Under the pieces are notes generated by a model. That model saw only the letters and a list, made by a program, of their open reading frames with translations. It was not told the origin of the DNA and searched no databases. A DNA stretch of 64,000 bases from DFXE01 sp032054765. GTDB taxonomy: Bacteria; Bacteroidota; Bacteroidia; Bacteroidales; Tannerellaceae. Shown piece after piece: positions 33,065 through 41,708 of the stretch. Every line of letters begins with the position of its first letter. The stretch's first letter is position 1. The position numbers were made by a program, and so were the translations under genes. The stretch spans positions 434,001 to 498,000 of the forward strand of contig DAMBSC010000001.1 in the NCBI GenBank assembly GCA_032054765.1. The letters are read 5' to 3'.

Positions 33065-33790
33065 TTATTTGTAGGAGTAACCTCCGTCTACCACAATGAT
33101 TTCACCATTCAGATAACTATTTTCTACCAGCATTTTATAAACACTGGCAAGTTCATCCGGATCGCAAAAGCGTTCTAAAGCAATTTTATTCTCAATATTT
33201 TTACGTATTTCAGCCGGTTTTGTTTTCTGCCATTCAGTATCAACAAAGCCCGGAGCTACTGCATTTACTCTAATCTTATATGGAGCCAGGAATTTTACCA
33301 GGTTTTTTACTGTTGCATGCACAGCACTTTTAGTTACGCCATAAACAAGTGACACAGAATGTGGGTGTATTCCCATCAATGAACCTGTGAATATGATACT
33401 TCCTCCCTCGTTGATAAAATCTCTGATACGTTGTAACAGGAATACCGGAAAATGTACGTTAGTGAAAAATACCTGTTCCCAATCTGCCAGTTTCATTTCT
33501 TCAAATGTATCCCGGCATGTAATCCCTGCATTCAGTATAAGAACATCCAGTCTTAACTTTTGTTCAGTAAGATATTGATAGATGGTATCAATAGCAGTTT
33601 CCTTTGTTGCATCAGCCTGTATGATATGAACTTCAACAGACAATGCTTCTAACTCTTTCTTTGTCAGATCAGCTTGTCTCTTATCAGCAGCATAAGTAAG
33701 TATAATAGTATATCCGGCTTTTCCAAGAGCGAAAGCTACTGCTTTACCTATACCTTTGGTACCACCGGTAATGAGTGCATGTTTTTTCAT
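33065..33790 (-). CDS. Short-chain dehydrogenase/reductase
   Basis: A 241-residue classical SDR. It has the cofactor motif TGGTKGIG (8-15), NAG in LILNAGITC, catalytic Ser in IIFTGSLMGIHP, YGVTK as the YxxxK pair, and VNAVAPGFVDTEW. It resembles FabG-type 3-oxoacyl reductases, but the operon suggests oxidation or reduction of a polyol or sugar before cytidylyl activation. That is inference. It is 7 bases after the cytidylyltransferase gene and 9 before the phosphatidyltransferase gene. Confidence 0.85.
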   Translation of the reverse strand: MKKHALITGGTKGIGKAVAFALGKAGYTIILTYAADKRQADLTKKELEALSVEVHIIQADATKETAIDTIYQYLTEQKLRLDVLILNAGITCRDTFEEMKLADWEQVFFTNVHFPVFLLQRIRDFINEGGSIIFTGSLMGIHPHSVSLVYGVTKSAVHATVKNLVKFLAPYKIRVNAVAPGFVDTEWQKTKPAEIRKNIENKIALERFCDPDELASVYKMLVENSYLNGEIIVVDGGYSYK

Positions 33791-33797
33791 CTAATAA

Positions 33798-34262
33798 TTA
33801 TTCCTTATCTTCTTTTACAAAGACCGGTTTTGCTTTTTGTTGCATCTCCAGGTTTTCTTTGTATGAGTCGTGAATGGTTTTTCTCAAATTGGATGACGAT
33901 ACCCCTGTCCCGTATGGGAAATAGAAAACCTGCACACCTAAATCTTTCAGATAATCATACTTTCCAAACCAGTCGTCACCAACAACAAAAGCATCTATGT
34001 TTAATTTTTTTACCAGTTCCGAATGATCTAATGAATGTTGAGGAATAACAATATCAGGAGTTTTTAATGCTTCAATGATTTGCAGCCTTTCATTGAAAGG
34101 TATAATGGGCTTTGCCTTATATGATGATACTAATTCATCAGTACTAACTCCAACAATTAAAATATCAGCCAAACTACGGGAATAGTTGATCATTCGCAGA
34201 TGGTTGTAATGGAACATATCAAATGTTCCGGATGTATATACGATTGTTTTTTCTTTAAACAT
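33798..34262 (-). CDS. TagD-like cytidylyltransferase
   Basis: About 154 residues from the ATG at 34262. A GTG at 34286 would add 8 residues, but the -7 promoter box overlaps that codon. The nucleotidyltransferase fold is clear: TSGTFDMFHYNHLRMINYSR contains the HxxH-type motif and GVSSSNLRKTIH replaces the GISTT motif of glycerol-3-phosphate cytidylyltransferase. VGDDWFGKYDYLKDLGVQV is shared with that family. It should activate a phospho-alcohol with CTP. Specificity is unknown. It is the first gene of a five-gene operon. A 22-bp palindrome array lies about 190 bases upstream. Confidence 0.82.
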   Translation of the reverse strand: MFKEKTIVYTSGTFDMFHYNHLRMINYSRSLADILIVGVSTDELVSSYKAKPIIPFNERLQIIEALKTPDIVIPQHSLDHSELVKKLNIDAFVVGDDWFGKYDYLKDLGVQVFYFPYGTGVSSSNLRKTIHDSYKENLEMQQKAKPVFVKEDKE

Positions 34263-34285
34263 TTCGTCGAGTAAATTTGAAAGCA

Positions 34286-34293
34286 CAAACTTA
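34286..34293 (-). promoter_or_regulatory. -7 promoter box of the lipid-type operon
   Basis: TAAGTTTG on the minus strand matches TAnnTTTG and overlaps the upstream alternative GTG, supporting the ATG at 34262 as start. Confidence 0.5.
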
Positions 34294-34455
34294 CTGAAAC
34301 TTTTCTTATCAAAAAAGCTGATAAAGAAATAAAAGAAACTGTAATAGACCTAAAGTGACGTTTGAGGAAAATAAATGATAAAGTAATGTGTTGCTCTATA
34401 CATTTTGTTGATTTACTACTGATGTTTTAGTGTATAGGTTAGGAGTAATTGTTCA

Positions 34456-34537
34456 TTTGACACCTGTTAAACTTTCTTTTGACGTATGTCAAATGAACTT
34501 TTGACAGGTGTCAAAAATAAATTTGATAGAGGTCAAA
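34456..34537. repeat. Array B: four 16-bp palindromic units at exact 22-bp period
   Basis: Units start at 34456, 34478, 34500 and 34522: TTTGACACCTGTTAAA, TTTGACGTATGTCAAA, TTTGACAGGTGTCAAA and TTTGATAGAGGTCAAA. Each is two 6-bp arms around a 4-nt centre; units 2 and 3 have perfect arms. Linkers are 6 nt. The array lies in the 529-bp gap between pdxA and the cytidylyltransferase gene. Positions one period before and after do not continue it. Confidence 0.9.
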
Positions 34538-34734
34538 AGAATAGATAATCCCGTACTATGCATTAATAGATGCTTATGGAAATATTACTTGTTGCTTATA
34601 TAATGATTAATACATATAGAATTTTTTATAAAATATGAATATTGTGCGAATGATTAGTGATGGATTATCTGTCACACTTTATTGTTTGTTTTATCAATTG
34701 GTTATGTGGTAGCGTGACGAATTTAGATAAAGTG
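34538..34734. other. Rest of the pdxA/cytidylyltransferase intergenic gap
   Basis: AT-rich sequence with no credible ORF or RNA gene. It runs from the end of array B to the pdxA terminator. Confidence 0.4.
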
Positions 34735-34768
34735 AAAAAAGTGATATTTATTGTTATAAATACCACTT
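34735..34768 (-). terminator. Terminator of the DUF4837-pdxA operon
   Basis: AAGTGATATTTAT (34739-34751) pairs with ATAAATACCACTT (34756-34768) with one mismatch and a 4-nt loop. The minus strand then continues as a six-T run. Confidence 0.75.
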
Positions 34769-34791
34769 ATACTATATTTTCTTATTTTTAT

Positions 34792-35910
34792 TTATAGATT
34801 ATCTGTATCTTCTTCCTCTTTGGTCAGGTCGAGCTTTTCATCGCCTCCTTTTTCAAAGTATTGTTTCTTTAATGGATTCCTTGAAGACTCTTTATATATT
34901 TTGCGATTGCGAAAGATGTCTAATGCCATATATATGGCTTGTCTAAATGATTCTTCCGAGGCTAAATTCTTTCCGGCAATATCATAAGCTGTTCCATGAA
35001 TAGGAGAAGTTCTTATGACAGATAAGCCCGCTGTATAGCTGAGTCCGTTGAGTGTCGTTAAAGCTTTAAATGGAGCCAATCCTTGGTCATAATACATTGC
35101 CAGTACTCCATCAAACTTCTCATACATTTGTGACGCAAAAAAGCTGTCGGCAGCATAAGGTCCGAAAGAGAGAACACCTTGTTTCTCTGCTTCTTCCATA
35201 GCAGGGGTTATAATAGTTTCTTCTTCGTTACCAACCAGTCCGGCATCTCCGGCATGTGGATTTAAAGAGAGAATAGCTATACGGGGTTTAACCAGGTTAA
35301 AATCTTCGATTAATGATTGTTTGAACAGAAACAGTTTCTCAATAAGTAATTCTTTTGTGATGGAAGAAGCAACCTCAGACAAAGGAATATATCCGGTTGC
35401 CAGAGCTACACGAAGATCATTATTTACCAGTATTGTTAATGCTTTGTTTCTATTTCCAGGTTTATTCTCAAGATAGCCGGTATGTCCGGTGAAGTTGAAT
35501 TTTTCATTTTGCATGATTTGCCGGTTGATTGGAGCAGTTACCAGTACATCTATAACTCCCCGTTTGATATCGGCAAAGGCTGCTTCCAATGCATTGAAAG
35601 CAGCAATTCCTGCATCTTCACTAACTTTTCCTAATTCTACTTTCGTTTCATCGTTTACGCAGTTAATGATACTGACACGGTTAGTTGCAGCATCTTCTGC
35701 TTTACCAATACTGCTTATATTAAGCGAAGGTAATTCAAGCGTTTTCCTGTGATAAGCGGCTATTTTAGATGAACCGTAAATAACTGGTATACATAACTCT
35801 GCTACCCGGCTGTCGGAAAAAGTCTTTAATATTACTTCATATCCTATGCCATTTATATCTCCGTGGGTAATGCCCACTCTAATCATATGTTCTTCCATAT
35901 AAGAATTCAT
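34792..35910 (-). CDS. pdxA: 4-hydroxythreonine-4-phosphate dehydrogenase
   Basis: A 372-residue enzyme of pyridoxal phosphate synthesis (DXP-dependent route). Family segments: IRVGITHGDINGIGYEVI at the start, VTAPINRQIMQ, FTGHTGYLE, LSLNPHAGDAGLVGNEE with the metal-binding His, and YDQGLAPFKAL, SVIRTSPIHGTAYDIAGK near the end. The length is slightly above E. coli PdxA (329) owing to an acidic C-terminal tail. Its ATG shares one base with the DUF4837 stop (TAATG). Several N-terminal Met are possible starts. Confidence 0.93.
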   Translation of the reverse strand: MNSYMEEHMIRVGITHGDINGIGYEVILKTFSDSRVAELCIPVIYGSSKIAAYHRKTLELPSLNISSIGKAEDAATNRVSIINCVNDETKVELGKVSEDAGIAAFNALEAAFADIKRGVIDVLVTAPINRQIMQNEKFNFTGHTGYLENKPGNRNKALTILVNNDLRVALATGYIPLSEVASSITKELLIEKLFLFKQSLIEDFNLVKPRIAILSLNPHAGDAGLVGNEEETIITPAMEEAEKQGVLSFGPYAADSFFASQMYEKFDGVLAMYYDQGLAPFKALTTLNGLSYTAGLSVIRTSPIHGTAYDIAGKNLASEESFRQAIYMALDIFRNRKIYKESSRNPLKKQYFEKGGDEKLDLTKEEEDTDNL

Positions 35911-36956
35911 TAAATCGACTCTTTCTCTATTTGTGTTTGGGTTTCAGCTGCAGGTTGGTCAAATTCACCTGGCAGACGTAAAGTATAGAGAGCTGCTTCG
36001 AGTCTGCGGATATAATTACGTTTACTGGTTTCCGGAGCGTATACAAAACCTTCGGCTACTACGACACGATTATTAACTTCGTCTAAACGTGCGATACTCA
36101 CGAAAGGACCACCCATCATATCGCCTACCATTTTCCATAACCCACGTGTTACGCCACAATATTTACCACGCAGTGTGATAGCATGATAGCTTATTCCCAT
36201 ACGTGTTTCTGTAGCCATATATGAATCAGGGAAAGAACCAGGTACATTAATCTTCAAAACGGAATCGCGTTTTGAAATTAAGTATTCTCCTGTAAATGTA
36301 TTGGGATCAGTATAAGGAAAAGTATATACAATTACATCCATACGACCGGTATTGGCATTATTAGAAGCCCAGAAAAAGTCTTTGCCGTTACGAATAAACG
36401 ACATTTCAGAAGGTGCATTAAGCATAATGTCAAAACGACTTCTAAGATTATCCATTACGACATTACTATAGCTGTTTGCCGCAACTTCCGTACCTCTGGT
36501 CATTTCTATTCTGCTGAAGAAATCAGCTATGCGAGTAGGATTCTCTTTCATATAGGTAATGATACTTTCTTGATCGGGTGCGTTCATCGTCATGACTACC
36601 TGTCCTTTCGTCCATCTGTCGTTTTCATAACCAACATTTACCTGAGTATATCTTGAATTATCAATTTTAACTATAAGGATATTCCTAACGTATGTAAGAA
36701 TACCATTAAACTGATCAGGAGATACAAATGTAATTTTAAAGGCCGGTTCAGGTTGTGGCAGACCGGCTACATCGGATTCCAGATCATTCTTTATAGCTTT
36801 GCCGGCTTCACTGTTCCATAAAGACCGTTCCATAGTAACTACTATCTCATAAGCTAAACCTGTTGCTTTGGCATTTACAGGGCTTGAGTTACAACTTCCC
36901 AATGACATTAGAAAAATGAGTAAACTAATGCCTAATAGATATATCCTTATTTTCAT
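35910..36956 (-). CDS. DUF4837-family lipoprotein
   Basis: A 348-residue protein with signal peptide and lipobox SLGSC (C22). The body matches DUF4837, a Bacteroidota-specific family: AYEIVVTMERSLWNSEAGKAI, FKITFVSPDQFNGILTYVRN, FFWASNNANTGRMDVIVYTF, TLRGKYCGVTRGLWKMVGDMMGGPFVS. It should sit in the periplasm or outer membrane. Function is not known. Its stop overlaps the pdxA start by one base, so the two are coupled although no functional link is evident. Confidence 0.88.
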   Translation of the reverse strand: MKIRIYLLGISLLIFLMSLGSCNSSPVNAKATGLAYEIVVTMERSLWNSEAGKAIKNDLESDVAGLPQPEPAFKITFVSPDQFNGILTYVRNILIVKIDNSRYTQVNVGYENDRWTKGQVVMTMNAPDQESIITYMKENPTRIADFFSRIEMTRGTEVAANSYSNVVMDNLRSRFDIMLNAPSEMSFIRNGKDFFWASNNANTGRMDVIVYTFPYTDPNTFTGEYLISKRDSVLKINVPGSFPDSYMATETRMGISYHAITLRGKYCGVTRGLWKMVGDMMGGPFVSIARLDEVNNRVVVAEGFVYAPETSKRNYIRRLEAALYTLRLPGEFDQPAAETQTQIEKESI

Positions 36957-36975
36957 ATGACACTATTTTATGATA

Positions 36976-36983
36976 CAAATATA
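36976..36983 (-). promoter_or_regulatory. -7 promoter box of DUF4837-pdxA
   Basis: TATATTTG on the minus strand matches TAnnTTTG, 20 bases before the start. Confidence 0.55.
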
Positions 36984-37073
36984 GCTTTTGTTTATCTATA
37001 GATACAGAAAGGCTGCTGAATTCCATAACATCCTCCGGATAAAAAAGTTTTTTTATCTGATTTTAACGTTTTC

Positions 37074-38102
37074 TTACTTTTTCTTATCTCTTTGATGAGT
37101 AGATAACATACCACACGCTGCGAAAATATCTTCTCCCCTTGAGGTACGGATAGTGGCTGTTATACCTCTTCGGTTTAATGTATCGCGGAATGTTTCCATC
37201 TTTTTTAAGTCAGAGCTTTCTAATGTACTGTCAGGAATTTCATGAAAACGGATCAGGTTTACTCTGCAAGGTATCCCACGTAAAATATCTGATAACGCAA
37301 TCGCATGCTGGATACTGTCATTAAAATCTTTGAACACAATATACTCGAAAGAGATTCTTCGTTGATGACTAAAATCATATTCTTTAATAAGAGAAATGAT
37401 GTTGGTCATTGGGAAAGCTTTTTCGACTGGCATAATAGAAAATCTCTCCTTTGAATTAGGAGAATGAAGACTAATCGCCAGATGGCAACTACTTTCATTA
37501 AGAAAGCGTTTCAACCCCTTAGCCCCTACAGTTGAAACTGTTATTCTTTTAGGACTCCATCCATATCCATAAGAAGCAGTCAGTATTTCAAGAACTTTGA
37601 ATAATTCATCCGTATTGTCTAAAGGCTCCCCCATTCCCATAAATACAATATTGGTCAATAATTCGCTTTCCGGTAATGATTGTATTTGATTTAACATCTC
37701 ATTTGCTGTGAGATTGGCGGTAAAGCCTTGTCGTCCGGTCATACAAAAGATACAACTCATTTTACATCCAACTTGTGAAGATACACAAAGGGTTGCCCGA
37801 TCTTCCGAGGGGATGTAAACAGCCTCTACAAAAGAACACTCTGATACAGGAAAAAGATACTTTATTGTTCCATCCGTTGATTTCATTTGTTCAACTGGAG
37901 GTTTTACTCCAACTTCAAAAAGCTCATTAAGCTGAGCTCGTTTGGCAGCAGCAATATTGGTCATTTCGTCAATGGAAGTGATATGTTTTTTATATAACCA
38001 ATCTGCTATTTGTTTGGCAGTATAAGCAGGTAAACCAATTTTAGCTGAAACGTCTTTCAGCTCGTCAAGCGTCATCCCCAGTAATTGTTTTTTTGTTCTC
38101 AT
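37074..38102 (-). CDS. rlmN: Dual-specificity 23S rRNA / tRNA adenine C2-methyltransferase
   Basis: A 342-residue radical SAM methylase of A2503 in 23S rRNA and A37 in some tRNAs. The cluster Cys are C113, C117 and C120 (VGCKMSCIFCMTGRQGF), with FMGMGEPLDN and the second-domain IRTSRGEDIFAACGML, where the Cys serves the methyl-transfer mechanism. RlmN rather than Cfr is indicated by chromosomal context and sequence. It is monocistronic, with a -7 box just upstream that abuts the ppiD terminator. Confidence 0.95.
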   Translation of the reverse strand: MRTKKQLLGMTLDELKDVSAKIGLPAYTAKQIADWLYKKHITSIDEMTNIAAAKRAQLNELFEVGVKPPVEQMKSTDGTIKYLFPVSECSFVEAVYIPSEDRATLCVSSQVGCKMSCIFCMTGRQGFTANLTANEMLNQIQSLPESELLTNIVFMGMGEPLDNTDELFKVLEILTASYGYGWSPKRITVSTVGAKGLKRFLNESSCHLAISLHSPNSKERFSIMPVEKAFPMTNIISLIKEYDFSHQRRISFEYIVFKDFNDSIQHAIALSDILRGIPCRVNLIRFHEIPDSTLESSDLKKMETFRDTLNRRGITATIRTSRGEDIFAACGMLSTHQRDKKK

Positions 38103-38130
38103 GAAATATGGAGCATTCTATATTATAATA

Positions 38131-38138
38131 CAAAGTTA
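38131..38138 (-). promoter_or_regulatory. -7 promoter box of rlmN
   Basis: TAACTTTG on the minus strand, 29 bases before the start, immediately downstream of the ppiD terminator. Confidence 0.55.
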
Positions 38139-38142
38139 TAAA

Positions 38143-38180
38143 AAAAGCTGCCGTACCTTACTGGATACGACAGCTTTTTA
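38143..38180 (-). terminator. Terminator of the coaX-to-ppiD operon
   Basis: AAAAGCTGCCGTA pairs with TACGACAGCTTTT (one mismatch) around a 10-nt loop. The minus strand ends in a T-run. It separates the operon from rlmN. Confidence 0.85.
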
Positions 38181-38219
38181 TTTTATTTCGATTCCGGTTG
38201 AAACCGGTTGTTCTAATTT

Positions 38220-40352
38220 TTAATAGAAGCGGATGCGATTGTCTTCGATTTTAGCGTCGTTAATCATAGACTGTATTGCCATATATCCAAAACGATATGC
38301 ATTGCTTGCTTCTATACCACGGATTTGTTCTGCTTCGTTGAATTCTTTTTGATCCTGGTTCTTTTCGTATACCTGGAATACATATACTCCGTTATTACCG
38401 CTTACTGGTGAACTGAGCTGGCCAACGTCGGTTAAAGAAATCATAGCGTTTAACTTAGGTTCAGCACCAATACCTGTGATACGAGGTGTATTGAAGGAAA
38501 CAAACTTAACAGAGTCGATAGATCCTCCCATAGCTTGGGCATAAGCATCTAATGAAGTAAGATTCTTTTCTTTCAGATCTTTTACAATCTGATCACCTTT
38601 CTTTTGAGCAATTATTTCAGCTTTTAATGTAGGTTCTACTGAAGATAAAGAACGATATCCTTCAGGAATTGTTCCTTGAACTGCAGCAACGATAAATTTA
38701 TCGTCAGCCTCAAAGATTTCAGAAATGCTTCCTTTTTTATTCTGAAATGCCCAACGTATTACCTGACGAGAGTTTTTGACACTTCCAACGTTCTGATCGG
38801 CAGCAGTAACGGTCACATTTGATATTAAATTGTAACCAGCTTCTTTGGCAGCCTCATCCATTTTGTCCATATTTTGATTTTTGGATATGAACTGGTTTAG
38901 CTCGTTGTATATATTGCTATATGTTTTTGAACTCGGTGAAAGAGTTGTTTGAATATCGGCTACTTTATATTTAGTCACATTTGATGTTTTCTCTGTTACC
39001 TTAATCAATTGTATTCCATACATTGACTTAAATTGGAATATTTTATTCAAGTCAGCAGAGAATATAGCATCTTTAAATTCTTTATTCAAACTTCTAATAG
39101 CAGCTCTTTCAGTAAGCCAACCAATTTCACCGCCATTTTGAGCTGCATTCTGGTCCATTGAATATTGACCTGCGATTTCTGCAAAATTGCCACCGCTGTT
39201 CAGTACGGTCATTAAACTGTCCACTAGTTTGTTTTCAGTGCCGGTATCAGGCAACATAATATGACTGACTTTAACAGAGTCGGGAGCTATTGTTTTGTCC
39301 ATTAATTTGAACATTTTGTATTGATCGTTTTCAAATACTGGCCCATAAATGTCGTCTACATCAGCATTCGCAACAAATTGTTTCATTTCAGGAGTCATTT
39401 CATTTTCTCCAATAAAAGCATCTTCATAAGGAATTTCTGAATTTTCATTAACCAGTTCGGCTACTTGAGTGGTTGTTGCTAATTCATTTTTTAACGCATC
39501 GATATCACTTTGTGCTTTTGCATAATCTTCTTCACTTGGCTTAATATCTACAGCTATATATTTGATAACTTTACTTTCTCTTTGTTTGTATGTTTCCTTA
39601 CGTTGGTCATACAATTTTTCAAGTTCACCTTTACTTACTGTGATGGTAGAATCAGGTATGGTTGAATATGATTGCATAGTATAAGATATATTCGCACTTA
39701 CAGCAGACTCATCGAAGGATGCTTTTGCATCAATCGTATTTGCAACGATAGCCTTACCTAAGAGAGTTGCATATTTTTGCTCCATACGTTGAAGCTTAAT
39801 ATTCTTTTCCATGAATAACCAGTAGTTTCTGTATCTTAACAGTTCTGCCTGCTGTTCTGGAGGATAATTGGCTATATTATCATCATCAATTGCTTTCAAG
39901 AAATTAAGCAACTGCGTTTTATCAAATGCTCCGGTCTGTGGATTATGAAACATCTGATTCTGCTGTAGCATTGGAGATATATTTTCACCTTGAACCATGT
40001 CAAACAATTCTTCAGGACTTACTTCCATTCCTATCTTTTCCATTGCTTCAGATATAACGATTTCCTGAACCATGCCATCAAATACAGATTGGCGCAGTTG
40101 TGTTGACATTTCTTCCGGAAGATTAGTGGAACCTGTTTGCATTTTGTAGATCTCCGACATCTCATCAATTCGCATTTGATAATCCTGAATGTTAATAGAT
40201 GTACCATTTATTTCAGCTATTTTCTCCTGACTTTGTCTGAAATAAGTAGAACCTGAGTTCAAGAAGTCACCAATGATAAAAGCGAACAAAGCTATACCTA
40301 CCACAATTACTAATAATCCAGCCTTGTTCCTGATCTTTTCAAGCGTAGCCAT
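38220..40352 (-). CDS. PpiD/SurA-type peptidyl-prolyl isomerase
   Basis: A 710-residue inner-membrane-anchored periplasmic chaperone. One N-terminal membrane segment (AGLLVIVVGIALFAFIIGDFL) is followed by a SurA_N-like helical domain with the MVQEIVISEAMEKIGMEVSPEE segment. A parvulin domain (residues about 345-450) has VKVSHIMLPDTG and GGEIGWLTERAAIRSLNKEF. A long C-terminal helical part follows. It assists folding of outer-membrane proteins, in keeping with the envelope operon it closes. The name ppiD is by architecture. Confidence 0.88.
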   Translation of the reverse strand: MATLEKIRNKAGLLVIVVGIALFAFIIGDFLNSGSTYFRQSQEKIAEINGTSINIQDYQMRIDEMSEIYKMQTGSTNLPEEMSTQLRQSVFDGMVQEIVISEAMEKIGMEVSPEELFDMVQGENISPMLQQNQMFHNPQTGAFDKTQLLNFLKAIDDDNIANYPPEQQAELLRYRNYWLFMEKNIKLQRMEQKYATLLGKAIVANTIDAKASFDESAVSANISYTMQSYSTIPDSTITVSKGELEKLYDQRKETYKQRESKVIKYIAVDIKPSEEDYAKAQSDIDALKNELATTTQVAELVNENSEIPYEDAFIGENEMTPEMKQFVANADVDDIYGPVFENDQYKMFKLMDKTIAPDSVKVSHIMLPDTGTENKLVDSLMTVLNSGGNFAEIAGQYSMDQNAAQNGGEIGWLTERAAIRSLNKEFKDAIFSADLNKIFQFKSMYGIQLIKVTEKTSNVTKYKVADIQTTLSPSSKTYSNIYNELNQFISKNQNMDKMDEAAKEAGYNLISNVTVTAADQNVGSVKNSRQVIRWAFQNKKGSISEIFEADDKFIVAAVQGTIPEGYRSLSSVEPTLKAEIIAQKKGDQIVKDLKEKNLTSLDAYAQAMGGSIDSVKFVSFNTPRITGIGAEPKLNAMISLTDVGQLSSPVSGNNGVYVFQVYEKNQDQKEFNEAEQIRGIEASNAYRFGYMAIQSMINDAKIEDNRIRFY

Positions 40353-40448
40353 TTATCTTTTTCTATTTTATAAAGTTTATATTAACAGTTTAAGGGCACG
40401 AAGATACGAAAAAAAGGTTTTCACGCATCTTTTCTCCTCTTTTTTTTG

Positions 40449-41708
40449 TTATTCACCTACTTTCATTCTAACAAGTTCAATTTTAGTAGCGCTCATTTTT
40501 ATTATTTTGAAAGTATATTTGCCAATAACTATGTTTTCATTTACTTTTGGGAAATTTTTATATTCATGTAAAATGTATCCGGCAACAGTGACATAGTCAT
40601 CAGATTCGGGTAGATCAAGCCCAAAAGTTTCATTTAAAATATCGATTTCCAAACGCCCGGATAGTAAGAATTCGTTTTCTGCTATTTGTTTTGCTGTATG
40701 AGATTTAGTATCATACTCATCTTCAATTTCTCCAAATATTTCTTCTACGATGTCTTCCAGAGTGACAATTCCTGCTGTTCCACCAAACTCATCAACTACC
40801 ACTGCCAAACTTTTCTTTTCCTGCATTAGAAACCTCATAAGTTTATTAGCCGGCATGGTTTCAGGTACAATAGAGACGCTTTGTATATATTGGGTCCAAT
40901 CATCAGGATTCTTAAAAAGTTCAGAAGAGTGAAGATAACCAATAATATCGTCTATACTTTCATTATATATCACAACTTTTGAAAGTCCTGTCTCAATAAA
41001 TTTGGATTTAAGTTCATCTATTGTAGCCTCGGTATCGCAGGCAATAATCTCTGTTCTTGGAACAATACAATCGCGTAAACGAACATTTGAGAAATCCAGA
41101 GCATTTTTAAATATTTTTACTTCTGTTTCTATATCCGGACGCTGTCCATCTTCTATATTTTGTTGGAGAAAAGTATCCAGATCCGCTTTCCCTGGGGTTT
41201 GATCGGAAAATATTTTTAGATTTTTTACTCCTGTTAATTTTAAAATCCCAAAAGATAATAGACTGAATATTTTGGTTATTGGGTAGAGTAGAATATAACA
41301 AATATATAATGGAATTGCGAATATATTTAATGAGAAATCAGGATTCAATCTAAAGATAATACCAGGAATAAATTCTCCAACAAGTAAAATTAGTATTGTG
41401 GAAATAATCGATAAGACAAGAATAATCAATCCATCATCTGTTATGAAGTGGGTTAAATAAGGTTCTGTCAAAAAAGCTATTTGAAGACTAAATACTATAA
41501 GTGCAATTAGATTTCCAGTCTGTAAAGTGGAAACAAACTGATAGGGATTTCTGTAAAAAATGTCCAATATTTTACTGGAAAGACTCTGTGTCTTCTTGTT
41601 TAGTTCATGGCGAAATTTATTAGAGGAGATAAAAGCAATCCTCATTCCTGAAAAAAAAGCAGAAATTACTAATGAGAGAATAATTAGTATGTATGCTAAT
41701 GTATTCAT
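40449..41708 (-). CDS. CorC/HlyC-type CNNM-CBS membrane protein
   Basis: A 419-residue protein. The N-terminal CNNM/DUF21 domain (about 1-180) has three or four membrane segments and FSGMRIAFISSNKFRHELN. Two CBS domains follow (RDCIVPRTEIIACD, then VVDEFGGTAGIVTLEDIVEEIFGEIEDEYD). A C-terminal CorC_HlyC domain ends with FLLSGRLEIDILNETFGLDLP. Family members are proposed magnesium or cobalt transporters; the flavobacterial relative GldE acts in gliding. The ATG overlaps the lptC stop by 4 bases (ATGA). Confidence 0.85.
   Translation of the reverse strand: MNTLAYILIILSLVISAFFSGMRIAFISSNKFRHELNKKTQSLSSKILDIFYRNPYQFVSTLQTGNLIALIVFSLQIAFLTEPYLTHFITDDGLIILVLSIISTILILLVGEFIPGIIFRLNPDFSLNIFAIPLYICYILLYPITKIFSLLSFGILKLTGVKNLKIFSDQTPGKADLDTFLQQNIEDGQRPDIETEVKIFKNALDFSNVRLRDCIVPRTEIIACDTEATIDELKSKFIETGLSKVVIYNESIDDIIGYLHSSELFKNPDDWTQYIQSVSIVPETMPANKLMRFLMQEKKSLAVVVDEFGGTAGIVTLEDIVEEIFGEIEDEYDTKSHTAKQIAENEFLLSGRLEIDILNETFGLDLPESDDYVTVAGYILHEYKNFPKVNENIVIGKYTFKIIKMSATKIELVRMKVGE

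Noticed and set aside
34263..34286. GTG start 24 bases upstream of the cytidylyltransferase ATG
   Set aside because: The -7 promoter box overlaps that GTG, so the transcript would begin after it.
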